Source: Cymbidium sinense (taxonomy: Eukaryota; Streptophyta; Magnoliopsida; Asparagales; Orchidaceae). Taken from it: a stretch of 64,000 bases of DNA. Every line of letters starts with the position of its first letter. Positions within the stretch are counted from its first letter, which is position 1. The notes beneath the pieces were generated by a model. The model saw only the letters and a list, made by a program, of their open reading frames with translations, ran no database searches and was not told the DNA's origin. The position numbers and the translations under genes are program-made. The stretch lies in the NCBI GenBank assembly GCA_021442155.1, contig JAKCPB010001419.1:1-64000 (forward strand), read 5' to 3'. Shown here in pieces: positions 11,931 through 21,990 of this stretch.

Positions 11931-14230
11931 AAAAGCAAAATAAAAGAGAAAAGGAAAGCAAAAGATACAAAATGATTAACAAAAATAAGCCAATGGATAG
12001 ATCTGGGCCAAAGCACTTCAGGATGAGAGAATGCATGGCACTAGTGAGCAAACCTGCAAGAGAGAAAGAGAAATACAACTGCAAAAATGTAGAAAGATAA
12101 AAATTAGAATAGTTAAAGCAATACAGACAAAGTGAAAAATGAAAGTAGCATAAACTGAGAAAAATTTTAGAGAAGTGTGTGAGAGATGGCAAAGCTCACA
12201 CAAATTGGGGCAGATGCAAATATGATCATCCAAACTTTAGCGGAAGGGTTACATCACAAGAGCTACTACTAAACTAAAAAGGAGTGAAATCATCACAACC
12301 ATCATAGCCTACAAACCTGTGGAAAGATAGCAGCCATTTGTTGAAAGTCTTATGATCCTTAGTACCTGCAAACCTAAACAAAGCCATATACACTAAAGAA
12401 AAGGAAACAACAAAGAACAGAATGGGAGAGGGGATCCCATGTAGGATAAAAATCATCAATATAGTCACCATAGCATGAGAATCCCTACACATATGAAAAA
12501 TGAACCATCTTAGATCCACCTTTTAATACGAGCCAAGAGTATAATTAGATAAAAAAAATCCAGCATAAGAAAATAGCAAAAAAGGCCAGGCAAAAAATAG
12601 AAAAAAAAATCAATTGAAACGCCTGCTGAAATCCTACTAAGCAAATCAATGAGCATGTAAATAACACCGTCCCAAACATATGGGACATATATGAAATGTA
12701 CAGCGAGTACATCAAATATTGCCCAAAAAGGTACATTCGTAATAATCAATGCAGATGTTAACAACCCCTTGTTAATAATCATTGTAGAAGTTATTAAAAA
12801 GAATGTAAAGTGAGACAAAGATAACCCAAACCCAAAATACAACAAGAAATGCGTAAGTCTACCAACCAAGATGAATGCAGAGATTAGTTGGACCGTAAGC
12901 CATGTAATAAGTCGCTCACGAAACAACACCAAATAAAGATAATCGAGAGACAACCGTAGTAGTTTGATGGGCATAAAACCCGATAATCCGCCACCAACAA
13001 CCAAGATAGCAAATAGGCCAAAACCACTCATTCGAGTAGATAGTGCATAAGTTAAGAACCAAGTAGGTAATAGCATAATCACAACGATCTGCATAATTCT
13101 AACTAAACCAAGATGGCAACAGATTAAATAGACCACAAACATCAAGTGATAAGTCAGATCAAAACACCAAAACAATCAAAAAATAACGAGAAGTACTGGA
13201 CATAAGCCAAAAATCCAATAGCCAATAATTAAAATGGCAAAACAATTATTACACCCACCATAAGATAATCCAGTAAAAAATAGTCATAATCAAGAACGAA
13301 GGGTTCAAAGGAGAGCCATCATTGAAATCCTTCAAGATAAAGAAAAGTAGGGACTAAGCCAACATCATCAAGAATGAAAACAAAAAGTAATTCCAATCCT
13401 ACAAAGAGACAATAATAATAACAAGGGTATTGCAGTTTCTCTCCAATGAGGTTAGCAAGAACAATCAGAAAAACAACCCTAGAAGCAACCTACTAGACTA
13501 AGACCCAAAATCCAACTAATTAAAATAACAAAATAATTGTGCAAATAAGATAATCTAGTAAGAAAGAGTGGGACAACTTATACAAAAGGGGTTAAAAGGA
13601 GAGCCATCATTGAAATCCATCAAGATAAAAAAAAGGCACTGCCAGCCTAAAAACATCATGAAAAATAGGAAAAATCAAGAAGTAATTCCAATCGCAAAGA
13701 ATAAATAAGGTATAGCTCTCTTGTGGGAGGTGAGGTTAGAGAGCATAAGAGGGGCCACAACCCTATTAAAGAGAGAAAATATAGAAATTAGGTCATGATA
13801 CAAAAATATAGAATCAATGAGACAAACAAAGTCATGAGCCCGACATATTTCTAGAAAAGGAAAAGAGTCAAAACACCTTAATCATAAAATGGAAAATAGA
13901 TATAGTAAGACCCATAAACAAAATATTGATGGCAAGAAGTCCTTGTTAATCAAAAGTAAAGTAAAAGTAAAACATCTCCTCCAGAAGACTGATAGGGGAA
14001 AATATCTCCATCAAGAGGTTAGAAATAAAACACCTTAACATTAATGGAAACATAGAAGCGAAACCCCAAATAAGGTTAATTAATCTAGCAAGATGCCACA
14101 GAGATCACAAAATAACCGTAGGGTATCGAAGATGCAAACCCAAAGAAATAACAACACTAAGTTGGTCATGGAGTTAAAAGTAATACAAAGCCAAAACATA
14201 GGATGAATTAATTTTTGAGGTAAGGGAGTC
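11930..14230 (-). other. LINE B 3' region with an internal ~288-bp tandem duplication
   Basis: No recognised domain. The segment 12200-12500 is conserved with LINE A 3690-4040. A direct duplication is visible: GAGCCATCATTGAAATCC occurs at 13313 and again at 13601, with matching upstream (AAAATCCAA..TAATTAAAAT..AAGATAATC) and downstream (AGTAATTCCAATC) context, giving a period of 288 bp. A minus-strand frame of 221 codons (13175-12510), the longest open frame in the window, is highly hydrophobic (Leu, Phe, Ile, Tyr). It resembles no protein I know and has no counterpart of equal length in LINE A; I treat it as open by composition. Confidence 0.6.
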
Positions 14231-14279
14231 CAAGATTGTCCAAATTAACCAAACCACGCAAAATGTTTAGGTAGTTGAT

Positions 14280-14690
14280 AGAATTTTATGCCATCTAATC
14301 TAGCACGATTAGCAAGGTAATCACTCATGCATTACCTTCATGCCATACATGAGTGATTTTAAATTAGAGTTGAGAGCTCTAGCTTTAGAAGGTATATTTA
14401 GATATCAATTTTAGTGGAAGTCAAAAGATCAACGCAATGGCATCCACCTCAATCCAAATATTGAGCTAACCTTTGAAGGCAAATCTCAATAGCTTTGTAA
14501 CCGCCATTAGCCAAAGAAAAAGGAATAGAGCAAGTATTAAGGGGTAAGCAAAAGCACATAAGACTTTACCATTAAGGTTTCTGAAAATGCCACCACAGCT
14601 AGAAGCATTTTGAGAAACAGAGCCATCAGTGTTAATTTTAATTATTTTAGCATGAGGTTTTAATTTTAATTGTTTTAGCATGAGGTTTTA
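14280..14690 (-). pseudogene. LINE B RNase H domain (broken)
   Basis: The piece 14681-14466 reads KPHAKIIKINTDGSVSQNAS, then SCGGIFRNLNGKVLCAFAYP, a clear RNase H start with the catalytic Asp in NTDGS. A short sequence containing TTTTAATTGTTTTAGCATGAGGTTTTA is duplicated just upstream (about 14640-14690), an apparent slippage duplication at the N-terminus. The frame is lost towards 14280, where LINE A homology continues. Role: removal of the RNA strand during retrotransposition. Confidence 0.82.
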
Positions 14691-14846
14691 TCCAATAAAC
14701 AATTGTCATCTTCTTAGGTTGATCCGGCAAGTTAAAACTAAATTTATTGGGTTGATCGCAAATTTGCACTTTAATTGATTGTAGTTAATTAAATTGGCAT
14801 TAAATAAAACATTTTTTTTTAATTCTAGCAATTATCCTCATATGGT

Positions 14847-15900
14847 TCATAGAATCCCACGATATTTTGCATTATTTTTGTCCATCCATATGAACCAAAT
14901 AAGAGTGATAGCGGTTATCACTTTAATGTGGCCTTTAATAGGGTTTTCAAAATAAACTTCAAGAAGTTGATATAGAGTTAAGGAGCCATTGAATTTCATA
15001 ATATTAAAAAGTTCATCATACCAAATCCAAATTTTGGAAGCAATGGCTCTATTAACAAATACATGATTCACATTCTCAATGTGAAAGTAGCAGTAGTATT
15101 TTGAAGGTAAGTAAAAACCTTTACCCCACATCAAGGAGTCAACAAGGATGAAGTTTTCAAAATATTCCAAGTTAGATAAAAAAAAAGAAATAGGAATAGT
15201 GTTAAAAGTTTAAAAAACACATTGGAGAAATCATGAGCTTCTTTGATATGAATCTAGATATTTTAAGGTTGAAATCACCATTTTGGGAAAGCTTAAAAGG
15301 ATTTGATCATGATTGCTAAAAATGATAGGAATAGTAAGTTATCTAAAAGAGAGAAAGGAATATAGTCAAGAAGTTTTCTATTGTTCCACTTATTATTCTA
15401 AAGAAAGTTCACTTTAATAGAAGAAGGGAGTGGGTAGAAAGTAATTCATCAATGGACCCACCTCCACCCAGCTTATCCTGCCAAAAGAAAGAGGTTCCAG
15501 AGGTAATCCCCCATGAGATTAATGATTCTGCCTCCCATTTGATGGAACAAAGTCTTTTCCATATAGGAGAGTCTCCACTTTATAAGGGCAAATGAGAGGG
15601 TGCTTACCCTGGCAGTATTTGGCAGTCATGAAATTAGCCCAAAGATTATTATTGCTCCTAAAATTCCACCAATTAAAAGCAAGGATAGTTTTTGATTGGC
15701 TTATAGCCACCTTGAAAGAGTGCCACAACTTTTATACCAAGAGGTCCAATGCATTCTTTTAGTAGAATTGTTAGAACCCCAAAAGAATTTGTAAAGGAGC
15801 CGTTCAATTCTGTTAATGGTAGAATTGGTCAGCACAATGATTTGAATGAGATATAAAGGCATGGAGTTAAGGGTACTCTTAATCAAAGTGAGACTACCAC
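14847..15900 (-). pseudogene. LINE B connection and zinc-binding region (broken)
   Basis: Three open pieces cover this part on the minus strand. 15886-15701 gives LYLIQIIVLTNSTINRIERL, then LLYKFFWGSNNSTKRMHW, the thumb-like block after the RT active site (LLxxFFWG). 15728-15519 gives WWNFRSNNNLWANFMTAKYC, then QGKHPLICPYK. 15170-14847 gives LPSKYYCYFHIENVNHVFVN, where a zinc-finger Cys/His pattern is degenerate, and ends TLIWFIWMDKNNAKYRG. The order matches LINE D (51191-50898, WWNFQKNESLWAKFMNFKYC). Frame changes separate the pieces. Confidence 0.8.
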
Positions 15901-17000
15901 CAAATGAGAGTAAATGAAATTCCCAAACAGAAATTTTATTAGATATTTTTGGATTAACTCATCAAAGAGATGTGATCTTTTTTGACCTTCAAAAAGCGGA
16001 GCACCAGATATTTAATAAGAAGTTATTGTTTCTGAAAATTAGTAATTCTCAAGATTTTGATGATTATTTAGAGATTTTAGAGGAAGGAATGAAACAACTT
16101 TTACCTTCATTAAGAAAGAGACCACTTTCAAGTACCAAATTTATTTAAAAGATTCTTAATAGTTTTAATGTGATGAATAGAGGCATTGCAAAAGATTATG
16201 AAGTGATCAAGAAAGCTAAGGGAGAGATGCCACCTTGAGTTCTAAAAAAACATGCGGATTATGTTTGAAAAGATCATTAAGACTCAAAAGATATTCAACA
16301 ACAAAAAAAGAGAGGGAGATAAGGGATCTCTTGTCTCAATCCATGCATAAGGGAAAAACCTAGGGACTCACCATTCATGATAACGGAGAACCAAATATTA
16401 GTAATACAATTTTTAATGAGATTGATAAAAGAGTCAGAAAAGTCAAACAAATATAGAATTTGGAAGAGAAAATTCCAAGAGAGGTTGTCAAAAGCTTTAG
16501 AGATTTCCAATTTGAAAAGGATGTTGAAGAAGCATCAAGGTCATGAATCACTCTGCTATAAGAATGTTGTCAGATACTTACCTTTAACAAACCAGTTGGT
16601 TGGGGAAATAATTTTAGAGACTAATTCTATTGGCAATTAATTTAGCAATGAGTTTATGAAAGAAGGTGCAAAGGTCGATAGGTTAAATTGCCCAAGATGA
16701 TTATTAATTTTGGGAATGAGAACAATGGAAGTGTTAGAAAAATATCTAGGTAAAGATTGCCATCAAGAAATCAATGACAACATCGACAAGGTCGAATTTA
16801 CTTAATAAAGGCCACAATGTGAAAGAATTGAGTCGTAGCCATCGAAATAGAATGAGTGTTCATGCTACTAAAATACTACCAATCTCAACTTAGATATTAA
16901 GCAAGTGGTTGTCATCATTAGTAATTGTTGAGAAGTGAGAGTTGGAGAGAGCTACTAAAGAAAGGTTGTTATTTAATAAGTTTTAAAATGATGTATGAAA
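15900..17000 (-). pseudogene. LINE B reverse transcriptase domain (broken)
   Basis: The piece 16510-16295 covers RT motif A and the following segment: in this copy the catalytic Asp of motif A is replaced (LEISKAFD instead of LDISKAFD). It continues NLSWNFLFQILYLFDF and VIMNGESLGF. The next motif reads GLRQ and then, one base out of frame, DPLSPSLF, so a single-base deletion destroys RQGDPLSP. Upstream, minus-strand sequence 17000-16510 holds remnants matching LINE A. The substitution plus the frameshift make this copy inactive in its current form. Confidence 0.85.
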
Positions 17001-17379
17001 TATTATTATTTTATGATCCAAATTGCCATTATCATTTTAAAATTTTAATAGTTTAAGGCTTTCTTTTTTTGAAAAGAGCATGGAAGTACTGTATTTAACC
17101 ATTCATATGTTTGCTAGCACCTTTTAAGAAGTTTCCTCTAGATTCAAAAAAGTTAACCAAGTTATTTCATTCAACTCCTCAAGTTTAGTAGAATGAAAAT
17201 GTCATCTTCAAGAGAACAAACTAATTGGTCATTTTTGATATTAAAAAGATTTTAAAATGATGCTTGTTCCACCAATTTAGGTTTTGTTAAGCCTTTAAGC
17301 TTAAGCCAAAGGTGAATCATGCTTAATCAATTATGATGAAGAGGAGTCATCCACAATGGATACAACATTGATGAAATCA

Positions 17380-18080
17380 AGGTTGGATCCACATATTTTG
17401 GAATTAAAGAGGTTGGGAGGTAATCTATTAGAGGATTTTGAGAAATCAAAAGTGGAGCATGATCGACAAAGTTTTGCTCAAATGTTCAAAGTAAGTGGGG
17501 GTCATTGATTGATCCAAAGAGAATTAAAAAAGAGTCCTTCTATGAGTTATAATGCCATGTATAATATGAATCAATAGCCAATATCAATGAGCAATCAAGA
17601 TTATATTAGAAAAGTCTTCCATGTAATGAATGTTAGAGAGCAACCTCTACTTTTTAGGAAGAGAGAATAGTGTTAAAATCAACCAACAGGTTCACCGAGA
17701 GGCAAGGTTCTTAAGTTGTCCCAAAGGATGTTCTAAATTTATTACAAGAAGCATAAATAAAGGAACCTAGAACAAAAAAATCACCCAACGAGATGTGGAC
17801 ATTAACCAATTGAAGATCATCAAGGATGGATATGTTGACTAAATTATTCCAAAAATACCAAATTTTATTGCTAATATTATAAAAGAAGTTTTGAAAGCGC
17901 TGCTCTAGCAACATGGTTGATATTAGAAGAGTATGAATGGTTCAATAATAATAAGTAAGGCTATGTTATTAATAATCCAAGAGACTTCTAATAGGAATGA
18001 GAGTCCCAATACCCCAAACATTACAAATTAGTAAGTTGATCATAAAATAAGAAAACATAACCAAAGAAATAATAAAGCAA
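17380..18080 (-). pseudogene. LINE B endonuclease domain (broken)
   Basis: The piece 17914-17711 reads FFYNISNKIWYFWNNLVNIS, then LDDLQLVNVHISLGDFFVLG and SFIYASCNKFRTSF. This is the middle of the plant LINE endonuclease; the parallel in LINE C is GSFVYGSCNNNGRRLLWEDL. The SDH-containing C-terminus lies near 17460-17400, where the DNA aligns with LINE A 11165-11080. The N-terminal catalytic region around 18080-17920 has no clean frame. This domain nicks the target to prime reverse transcription. Confidence 0.75.
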
Positions 18081-18439
18081 GGTGAAAAGGAAACTAGAAA
18101 TTATTTATGGAAGTTAGAGAAGATCTAGTTCTAGTGGAGCTATTAAGGACATTCTATTTTAAGGGATTTTTTTTTTAAAATAGTTTGAAAAGGTCTATCA
18201 TTATCCAAAGAATCACCATCCAAGAGAGACATTTGTGATATTCAAAATAGGATTATCAAAAGCATTTCTAATGGTAATTTCCTTCAATGTTAGAATCAAG
18301 CTCAAAAAAGTGGTTACATGGATCACCAAGAGTGAGAAGGGAGGTTGTAGTTTAATATAAATTTTCATGCTCAATTTTAGAATTAGATTTGATTTTATTC
18401 CATCAAGGATCAAAATGATTTTGATCCAACAAATTTTAT

Positions 18440-18930
18440 TCAAATCACCACTAAGTTCATATGAGTCGGTTCACTACCAAAAGTGTAAGTTGAATCGAAA
18501 GTGAAGGTATTATCTTGAGGTGCCAAATTATTACAATTAGAAGAAATGATAATTAAGCTATCATTAGCCTCCTCACAAACCTCATAAACATTATTTTTAA
18601 CATGCTCAGATTGCTCTCCAATAGACAAAGTAGTGGATAGAAAAGGAGTAGGGGTAGGGGTAGGATTCCCATTTTGAGTGACTTTAGTCACATAAGAAAA
18701 TTTACTAATTTTTTCATTTGATAGAGTAGATTAGGATCGATAATTTGTTCTTTTAGTTGAGGATGCAAACACAAAACATTCGTAATGATCATGGCCATGA
18801 ATCTTACAATGTGTGCCAAAAATAAGAAAATTCTCAAATTCAACTTTTTGATTATAACCGAACTTCTCAGAGAAAATCCAAACTTTTTTAGGATGCTTTT
18901 TAGTGATATCAATTTCAACCAAAAAATGAG
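18440..18930 (-). pseudogene. LINE B ORF1, C-terminal half with zinc knuckle (broken)
   Basis: The piece 18922-18731 reads IDITKKHPKKVWIFSEKFGY, then CKIHGHDHYECFVF. The spacing CxxHGHxxxxC is the zinc-knuckle variant found after DUF4283 in plant LINE ORF1 proteins. A second piece, 18691-18440, follows as a polar tail (TPTPTPFLSTTLSIGEQ, then many Asn/Asp/Ser) and ends at a TAA. A frameshift separates the two. The encoded RNA-binding protein would coat the element RNA. Confidence 0.8.
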
Positions 18931-18940
18931 CAACAGAAGG

Positions 18941-19548
18941 TCATGATCTCACAACGGTGGCCTGATCAATTTGAAGAGGCCGACCAAAGAGAGCCCCAAC
19001 CGCAAAGAGAACTTGATGTGTAACATAATGTATTCTCATAGTAGGAAGAGCTAGCCATATAGGAACAATTGGGGATTCCTCTTTTATATCAAAAAGAGGT
19101 GACCATTTCAGAAGTCGCATTTGACAATTAAAAAGAAAGTAAGAGCGACATGGAAAAACTCTTGAATAATCTAAGTCATTAGAGAGCCGAATTAAAATAT
19201 GCCTTGGATCAATCAATCTCAAAGTGAAAGCACCTGAAAGTTTAAGGCTATGAAAAAATGATCGGATGTTATCGAGTTTAACGAAGGAGAATTTACCAAC
19301 TAAAAGAGAATTCAAAAGGCTTCAACTTTCCCACATCTAGATGCGAGCACATAATAAAGGTGCATCCCATGAAAGGAGGTCGAGATCAAATTCACCAAGC
19401 ATTAGGTTCTTACAGATAGTGCCTTAAAGGATTTAACTGCAGGAATAGTAGATGATTTTGGATCCACAATTCCATGTAAATCTGATGCCCTAATCGACGC
19501 ATCCAAGATGGATAAGCTCAGCCACGCGGAAAGTGGCTCTTTCGCCAT
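18941..19548 (-). pseudogene. LINE B ORF1, N-terminal half (DUF4283-like), frameshifted
   Basis: The likely start is the ATG at 19548-19546, reading MAKEPLSAWLSLSILDASIR, then a frame break at about 19410, where the reading moves to LGEFDLDLLSWDAPLLCARI. The large open piece 19315-18941 (124 codons) reads GKFSFVKLDNIRSFFHSLKL, LRLIDPRHILIRLSNDLDYS and FDIKEESPIVPIWLALPTMR. The DPRHxLIRxSNxxDYxRV and PIxPIWLxLP blocks are characteristic of DUF4283 in plant LINE ORF1 proteins. At least one frameshift and one stop break the gene. The 5' leader upstream is intact-looking, so this element was probably inserted full length. Confidence 0.85.
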
Positions 19549-19700
19549 TGAAATAGCAAAGGGAAATCACATTAGAGACTAATTAGAGACAAACAATCAA
19601 AAAAATTGATCGTGAATGATCAAAAATTGGCCAAGCCGCAAGGGAAATGAAAGGGACGAAAGGGAAAATGTAATCGCTTGAGAGCAACGCCCATGTAGGG
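19549..19700 (-). promoter_or_regulatory. LINE B 5' leader
   Basis: About 150 nt between the putative ORF1 start and the satellite boundary, free of telomere repeats and unlike any other segment here. On the minus strand it begins CCCTACATGGGCGTTG. That first 11-nt motif matches the 3'-terminal hairpin of LINEs A and C (CCCCTACATGGGG), though part of it could be contributed by flanking TAGGGTTT. LINE leaders normally carry an internal promoter; none can be recognised here. Confidence 0.55.
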
Positions 19701-20189
19701 TTTTGGTTAGGTTTAGGTTTTGGGGTTTAGGATTTATGGTTTAGGTTTAGGGTTTTAGGGTTTAGGGTTTAGGGATTAGGGTTTTCTTTTTAGAGTTTAG
19801 GTTTAGGGTTGTAAGTTTTAGGTTTGTTTTAGGGTTTAGGTTTGGATTTAGGGTTTAGAATTTAGGGTTTAAGGTTTAGGGTTTTTAGGGTTTAGGGTTT
19901 AGGGATTAGGGTTAGCATAGGGTTTGGGGCTTTCTTTAAAAAAAAGTTAAGTAAACCTATAGGTTTAGATTTAATTAGTTTATTTTATTATTTCATTTTT
20001 TTATTATTATTATTATTTTTATTTATTTTTTATATATTTTATTTTATTTATTCTTAATTTAGGTTATGTTTTTCTTTATCCCATTTTAGTTTGGTTTAAT
20101 TTTTTATTTTTAGGTCCATAGGTATTTATTTTATTTTAATTTTATCTAGGTTTAGGTTTTATTTATTATATTTATATTTATTTATGCTT

Positions 20190-20530
20190 TAGGCTCTAGC
20201 TTAGGTTGCCAGGGTCTAGGTCTTGGGAGGGTTAGGCTCAGTGGCCCAGTTTTAGGGCCCAGGGGTTTAGTTAGGTTTAGGTCATGGCCTGTGTTTAGGC
20301 CTGTGGCCTAGTGGCCTAGGTTAGGTTTAGTGGCCCAGGAGAGAGTTTGGAAGGTAGGGTCTCACGTAGTAGGGAGGGCCCAGGATTAGGGTCAGGGTTG
20401 GGGTTTAGAATATGGTCATGTGGTGAGGTCAGTGGAGGTTGGTATTTACTGCTCAGATCTGGGGCCTAGTTTAGTGGTTTAGGGCCTGGGCTGCAGGCTA
20501 AGTTTTGGCCTAGGGTTATTTTAGGTTTGG
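20190..20530 (+). repeat. G+C-enriched variant island within the satellite
   Basis: Over about 340 bp the array changes from TTTAGGG/TTTTATTTTA to GGCCTAG, GGCCCAG and CTCAGTGGCCCAG-type steps, with many more C and G than anywhere else in the block. It is flanked on both sides by normal array. No gene is recognisable. Confidence 0.75.
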
Positions 20531-21508
20531 GTGCAATGTTAAGTTTTCTTCAATTTTAAATTTTAATTTTTTTAAATTAAGGAAACCCGGTAGTTTAGGT
20601 TTATTTAATTTATCTAGTTTTTTATTTATTTTAGTTTATTTTATTTTTTAATTTTATTTAGGTTTATTTTGTTTAGTTTATTTTATTTATTTTAATTTAG
20701 GTTTTGTATTTTAGTTTATTTTTTAGGTTTAGGTTTAGGTTTATTTTTTAGTTTAGTATTATTTTTATTTTATTATTTTAGTTTAGGTTTTATTTTTTAT
20801 TTTTAGGTTTAGGTTTTTAGGTTTAGGTTTTAGGCTTTTATTTTAGGATTATTTTTAGGTTTTATTTTTTAGTTTAGGTTTAGGTTTATTTTAAGTTTAT
20901 TTTATTTTATTTAGAGTTTTATTTTAGGTTTAGGTTTAGTTTATTTAGGATTAGTTTATGTTTATTTTATTTTATTTTTGGTTTAGCTTTCTTTAATTTT
21001 AGGTTTTATGTTTAATTTTAGATTTATTTTTAAGTTTAGGTTTTATTTAGTTTTTCTTTATTTTATTTTAAGTTTATTTTATTTTTATTTTAGGTTTAGT
21101 TCTTATTTTCTTTAGGGTTTTCATTTTTAGTTTAGTTTAGATTTTCATTTATTTTATTTTAGTTTAGTTTTAATTTTTATTTGATTTTATTTTTGGTTTA
21201 GGTTTAGGTTTTATTTTTTTTATTTTATTTTTGGTTTAATTCATTTATTTTATTTTATGTTTTATTTAATTTAGGTTTATGTTTTTTTCTTTTAGGGTTT
21301 AGCTTAGTTGAGAGTTTAGGGTTTGGGGTTTATAGGTTTGGGGTTTAGGTTTTAGGGTTTAGGATTCTTGTTTAGGGTTTTGAGGTTTAGGGTTTAGGGT
21401 TTATGGTTTAGGGTTTTTAGGGTTTAGAGTTTAGGGTTTAGGGCTTAGGGTTTAGGGTTTAAGTTTTAGGTTTAGGGTTCAGGTTTTACTTTAGGGTTTA
21501 GGCTTTTT

Positions 21509-21990
21509 GGTTTTTTTTAAATAGAAAACAAATTCAGATTCAACATTTCTTCTTTTTGATTTCATCAACTAAGTAACATGCCAAGTTTTCTAAGACACAA
21601 GCAACGTCATAGATAAAAATGAGCACACATAAAGCAAATCAAAAACCCGAGATAACTAGAACCGTCTCTATTGTAAAGACATCATTCCATAAGCAGTAAA
21701 TTGGATTGGCCATTCTTCGCCCAATTCATCAACCACCCTGACCTCTTGAGTAGTAGGATCCACTGTCATGTCCCTGATCTATCATCCCGCCACCACCACA
21801 GTTGTAACCTCAGTCGCTCTCCTCGCCTCCTTAACCACCATTGCTCTGACCACCATCTCCATACGCACTAGCACCTCTAGATCATCCACCACCGCTATGA
21901 TAACTGCTTCCTCTGCCTTGACCTCCACAGCCAGATTTAAACTTTGCATGGTAGGTCATGATGTTCCCCCAATGTTCTTGCCCATTCTTA
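21509..21990 (-). pseudogene. GRP retrocopy 1: 3' part of a glycine-rich RNA-binding protein mRNA
   Basis: On the minus strand the segment starts at the same breakpoint as the other copies (complement of CCATTCTTA next to GGGTTTAGG). It continues through a Gly-rich low-complexity coding part (reading GCGGQGRGSSYHSGGG after frame repair) and a 3' untranslated part with CCATAAGCAG- and GAACCGTCTCT-type blocks on +. It ends in an A run (21511-21518) joined to the C-rich telomere strand. The source protein class is set by the better copies at 25493 and 42083. Multiple frameshifts; not functional. Confidence 0.8.

Larger units (their letters stand above)
11805..19700 (-). mobile_element. LINE B: near full-length, decayed plant L1-type LINE
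   Basis: A 7.9-kb minus-strand non-LTR retrotransposon. Order from its 5' end: a leader of about 150 nt (19549-19700), ORF1 with a DUF4283-like N-terminal half and a zinc knuckle (19548-18440), endonuclease (about 18080-17380), reverse transcriptase (about 17000-15900), zinc/connection region (15900-14847), RNase H (14690-14280), a 3' region of about 2.4 kb, AATAAA, hairpin and poly(A) at 11805-11812. This is the most complete of the four L1-type copies here. Every ORF carries frameshifts or stops. It sits in a telomere-derived satellite unit whose two parts (11341-11804 and 19701-19925) sum to about 690 bp. Confidence 0.92.
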
